Positions 34,034 to 41,473 of a stretch of 50,615 bases of DNA are shown piece after piece (the stretch's first letter is position 1; each line of letters opens with the position of its first letter). A program made the position numbers and the translations under genes. Source of the stretch: an uncultured Acetatifactor sp. GTDB taxonomy: Bacteria; Bacillota; Clostridia; Lachnospirales; Lachnospiraceae. Where the stretch lies: NCBI GenBank assembly GCA_934426825.1, contig CAKRYI010000019.1:1-50615 (forward strand), given 5' to 3'. A model generated the notes under the pieces. It did not search any database and was not told the DNA's origin. It saw nothing but the letters and a program-made list of their open reading frames with translations.

Positions 34034-35104
34034 ATGACAATACAGAACAAGACTAAGAATATTAAAAATAAAAGCAAAAAGAATAGATTAACAGCTGCTG
34101 TCTGTGCGGGACTAATTGTCTGCATGGCAATGGAGCCCATGCAGGTGTCCGCAGCCGAAAACGGCACTGTTTTACAGTCCGCAGGAGTCTGCACCGTATT
34201 GGAGACAAGCCTTACGGTGGAAGAGTATATCGAGAAAGCGGAACAGGCGAAGGGCGCCATGTGGGGCTACACCAATATCGGAATTGCGAATGTGGGAAGC
34301 GGCAATCTGAATGTCCGCGCCGTGCCTTCCACGGACGGCAAAATGGTGGGAAAGCTGCCCAACAATGCAGCATGTGAGGTCTTGGATTCCGACGGTGAGT
34401 GGGCACATATCCAGTCCGGCGAGGTGGAGGGATATGTCAGTGAGGAATTTCTTCTGACCGGTCCGGATGCCAAGCTGAAGGCAAATACCCTTGTGCGTAC
34501 GGTTGCCGTGGCAAATACAGATGGCGTAAATGTCAGAAGCGAAGCCAATACCGACAGTTCTGTTCTTACCCAGGTTATTAAAGGGGAAGAACTGGAATAT
34601 GTAGAGACGCTGGACGGATGGATTAAAGTGACGATTGATGATGAGGATGCCTATGTTGCCTCCGAGTATGTGGAGGTCAAGGATATTCTGGACACCGCAA
34701 TCACTATGACGGAGCTTCTCTATGGAGAGGGTGTTTCCGATGTGAGAGTGGATTTGGTAGAGTATGCAAAACAGTTTGTCGGAAATCCCTATGTATGGGG
34801 AGGAACCAGTCTGACAAAGGGTGCCGACTGCTCCGGCTTTGTACTCAGCGTATTTAAAAAGTATGGAATGACACTCAGCCATTCCTCCAGAGCGCAGGCA
34901 AATGAAGGAACCAAAATCAGTGCTTCGGAGTTGAAACCCGGCGATTTGATTTTCTACGGGAGCAGTGTAAAGAGCATTAACCATGTGGCAATTTATATCG
35001 GAGGCGGACAGGTAGTTCATGCAAGCAGTCCTTCCACCGGTATCCGAATCAGCAAATACAATTACCGTACCCCGGTGAAATATGTAAGAATTATTCAGGA
35101 CTGA
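34034..35104 (+). CDS. Secreted SH3b-SH3b-NlpC/P60 cell-wall hydrolase
   Basis: A cell-wall peptidase that cuts stem peptides (gamma-D-Glu-diamino acid bond in most relatives). It is 356 aa. A long signal peptide has a Lys/Asn-rich start and ends near MQVSA-A (about residue 40). Two bacterial SH3 domains follow at about 75-145 (NVRAVPSTDGKMVG) and 165-225 (NVRSEANTDSSVLT). The NlpC/P60 domain occupies about 245-356. Its catalytic Cys266 lies in GADCSGFV, and His lies in SINHVAIYIGGGQVVHASS. ATG 34034 has GAAGGTG six bases upstream. It is transcribed alone from a consensus promoter. Confidence 0.94.
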   Translation: MTIQNKTKNIKNKSKKNRLTAAVCAGLIVCMAMEPMQVSAAENGTVLQSAGVCTVLETSLTVEEYIEKAEQAKGAMWGYTNIGIANVGSGNLNVRAVPSTDGKMVGKLPNNAACEVLDSDGEWAHIQSGEVEGYVSEEFLLTGPDAKLKANTLVRTVAVANTDGVNVRSEANTDSSVLTQVIKGEELEYVETLDGWIKVTIDDEDAYVASEYVEVKDILDTAITMTELLYGEGVSDVRVDLVEYAKQFVGNPYVWGGTSLTKGADCSGFVLSVFKKYGMTLSHSSRAQANEGTKISASELKPGDLIFYGSSVKSINHVAIYIGGGQVVHASSPSTGIRISKYNYRTPVKYVRIIQD

Positions 35105-35257
35105 CAAAAGTGAGGCAGGATAATGGGACTGTTCCTGTGATTTGACAGGACAGTTTACTGAGAGAAATTTCGGCGGAATGTTTTAAGGCAATGCGCCAAT
35201 GCCGGAACGATGCGGAAATAAAGTTTTGTTCGATGCCGAAATGAATAAAGTTTATGG

Positions 35258-35286
35258 TTTACAACAGAGCGGTAGTATGGTATACT
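35258..35286 (+). promoter_or_regulatory. Extended -10 promoter of rpsO
   Basis: TTTACA (35258-35263), 17 bases, TATACT (35281-35286) preceded by TGG (extended -10). The leader from about 35293 to 35375 is structured. Upstream, 35105-35257 holds an imperfect hairpin (around 35127-35154) without a good T run. Confidence 0.85.
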
Positions 35287-35301
35287 AACCGAGTATGATT
35301 T

Positions 35302-35337
35302 GACCGATGCTCAGATTTGGGACACTCCGACCCGGTC
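35302..35337 (+). promoter_or_regulatory. Structured rpsO leader (possible S15 autoregulatory site)
   Basis: GACCG (35302-35306) pairs with CGGTC (35333-35337). Inside, TGGG and CCC near 35317-35333 can pair. Many bacteria regulate rpsO by S15 binding to such leader structures. The role here is inferred from position. Confidence 0.4.
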
Positions 35338-35375
35338 TTAGTATCCGGTAACATGAAAATAAGGAGGATATGACA

Positions 35376-35642
35376 ATGATTTCCAAAGAGAAGAAAACAG
35401 CAATCATGAACGAGTATGCAAGAACACCCGGTGATACCGGTTCACCTGAGGTACAGGTAGCAGTCCTGACCGCAAGAATTCAGGAGCTCACCGAGCATCT
35501 GAAAGAGAACCCCAAGGATCATCATTCCCGTCGTGGTATGCTTAAGATGGTAGGACAGAGACGTGGTCTGCTTGACTATCTGAAGAAGAAAGATATCGAG
35601 AGATACCGTGCTCTGATTGAGAAACTTGGCTTAAGAAAATAA
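35376..35642 (+). CDS. rpsO: 30S ribosomal protein S15
   Basis: An 88-aa primary binding protein of the 16S rRNA central domain. Motifs GDTGSPEVQVAVLTARI, LTEHLKENPKDHHSRRG and RRGLLDYLKKKD are diagnostic. ATG 35376 has AAGGAGG seven bases upstream. The ATG at 35370 is too close to it. The rpsO-pnp order is conserved in bacteria, and a terminator separates the two here. Confidence 0.98.
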   Translation: MISKEKKTAIMNEYARTPGDTGSPEVQVAVLTARIQELTEHLKENPKDHHSRRGMLKMVGQRRGLLDYLKKKDIERYRALIEKLGLRK

Positions 35643-35652
35643 TGCTAAATGG

Positions 35653-35692
35653 GAGCGGAGCACATCCGATTTATTTCGGTGCTCCGCTCTTT
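35653..35692 (+). terminator. Terminator-like hairpin after rpsO
   Basis: GAGCGGAGCAC (35653-35663) and GTGCTCCGCTC (35679-35689) form a perfect 11-bp stem followed by only TTT. It may let some transcripts read into pnp. Confidence 0.8.
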
Positions 35693-35712
35693 GCGTAAAT
35701 GAGGTAACAATC

Positions 35713-35792
35713 GGGACAGAAGGAATCCCCGAGACCGCTGAAAAGGGTATGAGCGCATGGCTTTTTCAGTAGTTTCGGTATCCTCTGTTCCA
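35713..35792 (+). promoter_or_regulatory. Long imperfect hairpin in the pnp leader
   Basis: The left arm 35713-35744 pairs with the right arm 35762-35791 over about 25 bases with small bulges: GGGACAGA with TCTGTTCC, then CTGAAAA with TTTTCAG at the inner end. In E. coli, a long pnp leader hairpin is cut by RNase III and allows PNPase to regulate its own mRNA. A similar device is a reasonable inference here. Confidence 0.55.
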
Positions 35793-35837
35793 ATCTAAAA
35801 TAAAAGTACCGCAAAAAGCGGTAGAATGGAGGAAATT

Positions 35838-37928
35838 ATGTACCAGTCTTACAAAATGGATTTGGCAGGCCGTCCTCTGGTTGTTGATGTCAACCGTGTG
35901 GGCAAACAGGCTAACGGATGTGCTTTCATGCACTATGGTGATACCACCGTATTGTGTACCGCAACCGCATCCGAGAAACCCAGAGATGGAATTGACTTTT
36001 TCCCTCTGAGTGTAGAATATGAGGAGAAGCTGTATGCTGTGGGCAAGATTCCCGGCGGCTTCAACAAGAGAGAGGGAAAGGCAAGTGAGAATGCTATTCT
36101 GACAAGCCGCGTTATCGACAGACCGATGCGTCCCCTGTTCCCCAAGGATTACAGAAATGACGTAACTTTGAACAATATGGTAATGAGTGTTGACCCTGAA
36201 TGCCGTCCCGAGCTGGTGGCAATGATTGGTGCAGCTATCGCTACCTGTATTTCCGATATTCCTTTCGATGGTCCCTGCGCAATGACTCAGGTGGGAATGA
36301 TTGACGGAGAGCTCATTATCAACCCTACCCAGGAGCAGTGGAAAAAGGGTGATTTGAATCTGACCGTTGCTTCTACCAAAGAGAAAGTAATCATGATTGA
36401 AGCCGGAGCCAATGAAATTCCGGAAGCAACCATGATTGAGGCAATTTATAAGGCACATGAAGTAAATCAGACTCTGATTGCTTTCATTGACAAAATCGTT
36501 GCTGAGGTAGGTAAGAAAAAGCATGAGTATACAAGCTGTGCAGTACCTGCTGAAATGTTTGACGAGATGAAGAAGCTGGTAACTCCCGAAGAGATGGAGG
36601 AAGCAGTATTTACCGATGATAAGCAGACCCGTGAGGAGAATATCCGTGTGATTACGGACAAGCTGGCAGAGGCTTTTGCCGAGAACGAAGAGTGGCTTGC
36701 TATCCTTGGAGAAGCTGTATATCAGTATGAGAAAAAGACTGTCCGCAAGATGATTCTGAAAGACCACAAGCGTCCCGACGGACGTGAAATCACCCAGATT
36801 CGTCCTCTGGCAGCCGAGGTGGATATTATTCCCCGCGTTCACGGTTCCGCAATGTTTACCCGTGGACAAACCCAGATTTGTAACGTATGTACACTGGCTC
36901 CTTTGTCCGAGCAGCAGAAGCTGGATGGACTGGATGAGAACGAAGTGAGCAAGAGATATATGCACCACTACAATTTCCCTTCCTATTCCGTAGGTGAGAC
37001 AAAGCCTTCCCGCGGACCCGGAAGACGTGAGATTGGACACGGCGCATTGGCAGAGAGAGCATTGGTTCCCGTACTTCCCAGTGAAGAGGAGTTCCCGTAT
37101 GCAATCCGTACCGTATCCGAGACTTTCGAGTCCAACGGTTCCACATCCATGGCTTCTACCTGTGCCTCCTGTATGTCCCTGATGGCAGCAGGTGTGCCTA
37201 TTAAGAAGATGGTTGCAGGTATCTCCTGCGGACTGGTTACCGGTGAGACCGATGATGATTTCGTACTGCTTACCGATATTCAGGGTCTGGAAGATTTCTT
37301 CGGAGATATGGACTTTAAGGTAACCGGTACGACAGAGGGTATTACCGCAATTCAGATGGATATTAAGATTCATGGTCTGACCAGACCTATCGTAGAAGGT
37401 GCGATTGCAAGATGCCGTGATGCAAGACTGTTTATCATGGATAACTGCATGAAGAAAGCCATTGCTGCACCCAGACCGGAGGTTGGTCCTTATGCACCCA
37501 AGATTATCTCCATTCAGATTGACCCTGAGAAGATTGGTGATGTTGTGGGACAGCGCGGCAAGACAATCAATGAGATTATTGCCCGCACCGGCGTGAAGAT
37601 TGATATTACCGATGACGGTAAGGTTTCCGTATGCGGCACCGATAAGGAAATGATGGACAAGGCAGTTGAGATGGTGAAGATTATCACCACTGAATTCCAG
37701 GAAGGTCAGATTTTCAAGGGTAAAGTAGTCAGCATTAAAGAGTTTGGTGCGTTTATCGAGTTCGCTCCCGGCAAAGAGGGTATGGTTCATATTTCAAAGA
37801 TTGCCAAGGAGAGAATTAACCGCGTAGAGGACGTCCTCACATTAGGTGATATGGTTACTGTCGTTTGTCTGGGTAAGGACAAGATGGGCAGAATCAGCTT
37901 CTCCATGAAGGATGTTGCACAGCAGTAA
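35838..37928 (+). CDS. pnp: Polynucleotide phosphorylase
   Basis: A 3'-5' phosphorolytic exoribonuclease of the degradosome, 696 aa. Two RNase PH-like domains are visible. The first holds LCTATASEKPRDGIDFFPL and RPMRPLFPKDYRNDV. The second holds RPDGREITQIRPLAAEVDI and FPSYSVGETKPSRGPGRREI. A KH domain (IGDVVGQRGKTINEIIARTG, about residues 560-580) and an S1 domain (FKGKVVSIKEFGAFIEFAPG, about 625-645) follow. ATG 35838 has GGAGG upstream. An ATG at 35826 overlaps that site. Confidence 0.98.
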   Translation: MYQSYKMDLAGRPLVVDVNRVGKQANGCAFMHYGDTTVLCTATASEKPRDGIDFFPLSVEYEEKLYAVGKIPGGFNKREGKASENAILTSRVIDRPMRPLFPKDYRNDVTLNNMVMSVDPECRPELVAMIGAAIATCISDIPFDGPCAMTQVGMIDGELIINPTQEQWKKGDLNLTVASTKEKVIMIEAGANEIPEATMIEAIYKAHEVNQTLIAFIDKIVAEVGKKKHEYTSCAVPAEMFDEMKKLVTPEEMEEAVFTDDKQTREENIRVITDKLAEAFAENEEWLAILGEAVYQYEKKTVRKMILKDHKRPDGREITQIRPLAAEVDIIPRVHGSAMFTRGQTQICNVCTLAPLSEQQKLDGLDENEVSKRYMHHYNFPSYSVGETKPSRGPGRREIGHGALAERALVPVLPSEEEFPYAIRTVSETFESNGSTSMASTCASCMSLMAAGVPIKKMVAGISCGLVTGETDDDFVLLTDIQGLEDFFGDMDFKVTGTTEGITAIQMDIKIHGLTRPIVEGAIARCRDARLFIMDNCMKKAIAAPRPEVGPYAPKIISIQIDPEKIGDVVGQRGKTINEIIARTGVKIDITDDGKVSVCGTDKEMMDKAVEMVKIITTEFQEGQIFKGKVVSIKEFGAFIEFAPGKEGMVHISKIAKERINRVEDVLTLGDMVTVVCLGKDKMGRISFSMKDVAQQ

Positions 37929-37965
37929 TAAGAATTTGACGAATCGCTATTTTTAAAATAAAAGT

Positions 37966-37994
37966 GGAGTCATCCGGCAGGATGGCTCCTTTTT
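37966..37994 (+). terminator. Rho-independent terminator of pnp
   Basis: GGAGTCATCC (37966-37975), loop GGCA, GGATGGCTCC (37980-37989), then five T. One G-T pair in a 10-bp stem. Confidence 0.9.
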
Positions 37995-38032
37995 AGTGAC
38001 GTATAGGGAATGCGGTTTCAGAGTATTTCAAA

Positions 38033-38587
38033 TCAGGGAACCGGCGGATACTGTATCATATCCAGCACGGATGTTTTTAAGAAGAAGCAATAGGCTTCAT
38101 ACATTTCCTCGGCGCTTACCTCGGTAGAATCGCTCAGCCACAGCTTTACCATTTCAATGAGTATCATGGCGTTGAAATGTGCCAGCATTTCCGGAGTGAT
38201 GAGGGAAGAGGGAAGCTGCCGCATGGGGTGTTTTTTTAAAATAAACAGGAAAGTATCTTCTAACCGGTGGTCGAAAAATTCTTCAAAGCTGTTCTGACCG
38301 GTTACGGCAAGCATGGTTTTATAATATTTACGGTTTTTCTCAAAGCAGATAAACATGAGCTTGATTGCTTCCGTATCCATATCATTGTCCAACATTACCT
38401 GAATATTGTTCTGTATGTCTTTCTCGTAGAGAAATTCAATGACCTCGTATTTGTCCTGAAAATAATTGTAAAAAGTAGGACGAATCACTCCTGCTTTGTC
38501 AGTTATCATTTTAATGGATATTTTCTGGAACGGCATGGAAAGAGCAAGTTCCCGAAAACTTTCCGCCAACAATTCTTTTGTTTTCAT
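38033..38587 (-). CDS. TetR/AcrR-family transcriptional regulator
   Basis: The 184-aa repressor type has an N-terminal helix-turn-helix (residues 1-48: KTKELLAESFRELALSMPFQ, then SIKMITDKAGVIRPTFYNYF) and a helical C-terminal ligand domain. The start at 38587 has GGAGG upstream on the - strand. Longer in-frame extensions lack a ribosome site. It is the only - strand protein gene. It points away from the MntP-like gene and the ABC exporter pair, which TetR proteins often repress. The inverted repeat at 38689-38719 could be its site. Confidence 0.9.
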   Translation of the reverse strand: MKTKELLAESFRELALSMPFQKISIKMITDKAGVIRPTFYNYFQDKYEVIEFLYEKDIQNNIQVMLDNDMDTEAIKLMFICFEKNRKYYKTMLAVTGQNSFEEFFDHRLEDTFLFILKKHPMRQLPSSLITPEMLAHFNAMILIEMVKLWLSDSTEVSAEEMYEAYCFFLKTSVLDMIQYPPVP

Positions 38588-38615
38588 AGAACCTCCATAT
38601 CTACTGTTTAAAGTG

Positions 38616-38643
38616 ATTTTACCATATGAAATTGAAAAAGCAA
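38616..38643 (-). promoter_or_regulatory. Extended -10 promoter of the tetR gene
   Basis: On the - strand, TTGCTT (38643-38638), 16 bases, TAAAAT (38621-38616) preceded by TGG. It lies 30 bases before the gene start. Confidence 0.55.
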
Positions 38644-38688
38644 ATCTTTTCGGACTTTGATACAACATTTTTGCGGAAATGTATGTTT

Positions 38689-38719
38689 TTTTATACACAA
38701 CCTGCCCGGTTGTATAAAA
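38689..38719. promoter_or_regulatory. Inverted repeat, possible TetR operator
   Basis: TTTTATACACAACC (38689-38702) and GGTTGTATAAAA (38708-38719) pair over 12 bases with a two-base bulge. It sits in the 340-base gap between tetR and the mntP-like gene, 45 bases upstream of the tetR promoter, and overlaps a weak + strand promoter candidate (TTGCGG 38671, TATACA 38692). The remaining gap 38720-38870 holds no gene that I can support. Confidence 0.45.
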
Positions 38720-38872
38720 GCGAAAACGTCGGGACACCACTGTATCTTACCGAAAATGGGAAGAAAGGGTATGCTACTAATGTCGGCGGAATTTTTGCGG
38801 ACACTTACAATACTTTTAGGGAGCGGAAGATTGAAAAATAAAATTTTTCAATCACGAGATTTGTGTCTGCGC

Positions 38873-38930
38873 GCACTTGACACAAACTCGCTATGCGCAA
38901 AGAACGTGCGCAGAAATGTGGTAAAAAATG
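38873..38930 (+). repeat. 58-bp interspersed repeat ending on a start codon, copy 1
   Basis: It runs from GCACTTGACACAAACTCG to the ATG of the gene at 38928. It is 54/58 identical to 45449-45506. It contains GCGCA/TGCGC hairpin arms (loop AAGAACG). In this copy GCGCAC/GTGCGC also enclose it. It supplies the bases where the ribosome site should be (TGTGGTAAAAA), which is poor. Confidence 0.85.
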
Positions 38931-39509
38931 AAGTGGTATGAAATTTTGGCGGTATCAATCGGATTGTCGTTGGATGTGTTTGCTTATGCACTCTATAAAG
39001 GAGCTATGATTTCCAAAATGAACTGGCCCAGAATTGCCAAGATGGTGGCAGTATTTACTGTGTGGCAGTGTGGAGCCATGGTGCTTGGAAGCCTGATTTC
39101 GGAACTCCCCTTTGTGGAAGCACAGTATGTAAGGGCGGAAAAGGCATATGATATATTATCGGCGCTTCTCTTTTTCGGTGTGGGAGTTGTAATGATTGTA
39201 AAATCGCTGAGACACCGTGAAATTATTGAACGCAGGCAGGATAGCTATGAACTGGGACAGCTTTGCGCATGGGCGGCGCTTACCAGCATTGACAGTTTTC
39301 TTACGGGAGTGAGCATGGGATTTTTGAATACGGAACTGACGATTTTGATTCTACAGCTTGCTGTCACCGGCATTGTGATGGTGGTGACAGGAATCTTTAT
39401 AGGATACCGTATCGGATGTAATATGCGTTATGGGGCGTTGAAACTGGGAGGAGCCATTTTGCTGGCGGCAGGGGTGGATGTGTTGTTTCGCTATTACGGA
39501 GGCATGTAA
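38928..39509 (+). CDS. MntP-like manganese efflux family membrane protein
   Basis: A 193-aa protein with six transmembrane segments arranged as two repeats of three. The first repeat has GLSLDVFAYALYKGAM (about residues 12-27) and the second has TSIDSFLTGVSMGFL (about 118-132). The conserved Asp in each is the hallmark of MntP-type pumps. Relatives export manganese, and some close groups are unassigned. The start codon lies within a repeat found elsewhere (45449), and the ribosome site is weak. A terminator follows. Confidence 0.8.
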   Translation: MKWYEILAVSIGLSLDVFAYALYKGAMISKMNWPRIAKMVAVFTVWQCGAMVLGSLISELPFVEAQYVRAEKAYDILSALLFFGVGVVMIVKSLRHREIIERRQDSYELGQLCAWAALTSIDSFLTGVSMGFLNTELTILILQLAVTGIVMVVTGIFIGYRIGCNMRYGALKLGGAILLAAGVDVLFRYYGGM

Positions 39510-39560
39510 TACAGAAAATGTAGTTATTTTACGATGAAAACAGAGGAAATCCATGCAGGG

Positions 39561-39586
39561 CAGCCGATTTTTCGGCTGTCTTTTTT
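39561..39586 (+). terminator. Rho-independent terminator after the mntP-like gene
   Basis: CAGCCGA (39561-39567), TTTT, TCGGCTG (39572-39578), then TCTTTTTT. Confidence 0.88.
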
Positions 39587-39637
39587 CTTTGCAGTGTATC
39601 GTTCACTTTTTCTTCACAAATGTTTATATTAATTTAA

Positions 39638-39666
39638 TTGTACTTTATCGATAAATGGTTGATAAT
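39638..39666 (+). promoter_or_regulatory. Probable promoter of the ABC exporter operon
   Basis: TTGTAC (39638-39643), 17 bases, GATAAT (39661-39666). Start near 39673. No clear TetR-type palindrome overlaps it except a short ATCGAT in the spacer. Confidence 0.5.
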
Positions 39667-39706
39667 AGCATATAGATTTTATGGAAAGGGAAACGGACGC
39701 AGAGTT

Positions 39707-41473
39707 ATGAAGAAACTGTTGAAATATTTTAAGAAGGAAGACTGGATTTATGTTTTACTAAGTGTGCTGCTGGTAGCCGGTCAGGTGGGACTGGACTTGA
39801 AACTGCCGGATTATATGACCGAAATTACGGCACTGGTACAGATTCCGGGAAGCCGGATGAGTGACATTTTTCTGGCAGGAGGAAAGATGATGCTGTGCGC
39901 ACTGGGCAGTCTGGTTCTTTCTGTTATGGTGGGATATTTTGCGGCAAGACTGGCAGCAACCATGGCGAAGAGGCTGCGGCTTGCAGTGTTTAAAAAGGTG
40001 GAGGAGTTTTCCATGGAGGAAATCAACGGATTTTCCACCGCAAGTCTGATTACCCGTTCCACCAACGATATTACACAGGTACAGATGCTGGTGGCAATGG
40101 GATTGCAGATGATGATTAAGGCACCCATTATGGCGGTGTGGGCAATCACCAAAATAGCAACAAAAAGCTGGCAGTGGACGGCGTCTACGGCGGTGGCAGT
40201 GGTGCTTTTGCTGATTCTGATTTCCATCATTGTATCCCTCGCCATGCCCAAGTTCAAGAAGGCACAGTTTTTAACGGATAATCTGAACCGCGTTACCAGA
40301 GAAAATCTGACCGGTATCCGTGTGGTGCGGGCATATAACGCAGAAAAATATCAGGAGCAAAAGTTTGAGAATGCAAATGAGGAACTGACGGCGAACAATC
40401 TGTATGCCAACCGTGCCATGGCGGTGATGATGCCGGGCATGAATATCGTGTTAAATGGTCTGACACTGGCAATTTACTGGATAGGCGCTTATCTGATTAA
40501 CAATGCCGGGATGATGGAGAGAATTGATTTATTTTCCAATATGGTTGTCTTTATCTCCTATGCGATGCAGGTGGTTATGGCATTTATGCTGTTAGCCATG
40601 ATTTTTGTCATGCTGCCGAGAGCAAGTGTATCGGCAGTTCGTATTAACGAGGTGCTGGAGACAAAACCCCATATTTTGGAAGGAAAAGAGACAAAAGGCG
40701 TACCCGGAAAGGAAGGGGAAGTGGAATTCAGGCAGGTGAGTTTCAGATACCCGGACGCTGCGGATTACGTGCTTGAAAATATCAGCTTTACGGCAAAGAA
40801 AGGGGAAACCGTTGCTTTTATCGGCTCTACCGGAAGCGGTAAATCCACTCTGGTGAATCTGATTCCGCGATTTTTTGACGCTACCGAGGGAGAGGTGCTG
40901 GTAGACGGCGTGAACGTAAAGGACTATACCTCGGAGGCGCTTCACAATAAATTGGGATATGTGCCGCAGAAGGCGGTCATGTTTGCCGGCACGGTGGAGA
41001 GTAATGTCGCATACGGCGACAACGGAAAAGAAGAAGGAGCGGACAGTGCATTTGTGAAAAAGGCTGTGGATATTGCCCAAAGCAGTGAATTTGTGGAAAA
41101 AATGCACGGAACCTATCAGGGCAGCGTGGCACAGAACGGAGCCAATCTTTCCGGCGGACAGAAACAGCGTCTCGCCATTGCCAGGGCTGTTTACCGGAGA
41201 CCGGAAATCTATATTTTTGACGACTCTTTTTCCGCACTGGATTATAAGACGGATAAAGTATTGCGTGAGGAGTTGAGAAAGGAAACCGCGGATACCACCA
41301 CCCTGATTGTGGCGCAGCGAATCGGAACGATTAAAAATGCGGATAAGATTATTGTGTTAGACGACGGTAAAGTGGCAGGAATGGGAACACACAGACAGCT
41401 GTTGGAAAACTGCGAGGTTTACAGACAGATAGCTCTGTCACAGTTATCGAAGGAGGAATTGGAGAATGAGTGA
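39707..41473 (+). CDS. Heterodimeric ABC exporter subunit with degenerate ATP site
   Basis: Six membrane helices (residues 1-320) and an ATPase domain form a 588-aa half transporter. Walker A is GSTGSGKST (373 on) and the signature is NLSGGQKQRLAIARA. Walker B is IYIFDDSFSALD, where Asp506 stands in place of the catalytic Glu. This is the same replacement that marks the weak site of heterodimeric exporters such as TM287/288. The partner is the next gene, overlapping by 8 bases. The ribosome site at ATG 39707 is weak. It probably exports drugs, peptides or lipids. The nearby TetR may regulate it. Confidence 0.92.
   Translation: MKKLLKYFKKEDWIYVLLSVLLVAGQVGLDLKLPDYMTEITALVQIPGSRMSDIFLAGGKMMLCALGSLVLSVMVGYFAARLAATMAKRLRLAVFKKVEEFSMEEINGFSTASLITRSTNDITQVQMLVAMGLQMMIKAPIMAVWAITKIATKSWQWTASTAVAVVLLLILISIIVSLAMPKFKKAQFLTDNLNRVTRENLTGIRVVRAYNAEKYQEQKFENANEELTANNLYANRAMAVMMPGMNIVLNGLTLAIYWIGAYLINNAGMMERIDLFSNMVVFISYAMQVVMAFMLLAMIFVMLPRASVSAVRINEVLETKPHILEGKETKGVPGKEGEVEFRQVSFRYPDAADYVLENISFTAKKGETVAFIGSTGSGKSTLVNLIPRFFDATEGEVLVDGVNVKDYTSEALHNKLGYVPQKAVMFAGTVESNVAYGDNGKEEGADSAFVKKAVDIAQSSEFVEKMHGTYQGSVAQNGANLSGGQKQRLAIARAVYRRPEIYIFDDSFSALDYKTDKVLREELRKETADTTTLIVAQRIGTIKNADKIIVLDDGKVAGMGTHRQLLENCEVYRQIALSQLSKEELENE

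Noticed and set aside
35766..37790. 674-codon open frame on the - strand opposite pnp
   Set aside because: It lies fully across pnp, whose protein is certain. The translation is rich in Cys, His, Asn and Leu without family motifs, and no ribosome site precedes it. It results from the codon use of pnp.
38657..38941. 94-codon + strand frame between tetR and the mntP-like gene
   Set aside because: It runs through the inverted repeat and the interspersed repeat, has no ribosome site and no recognisable protein features.
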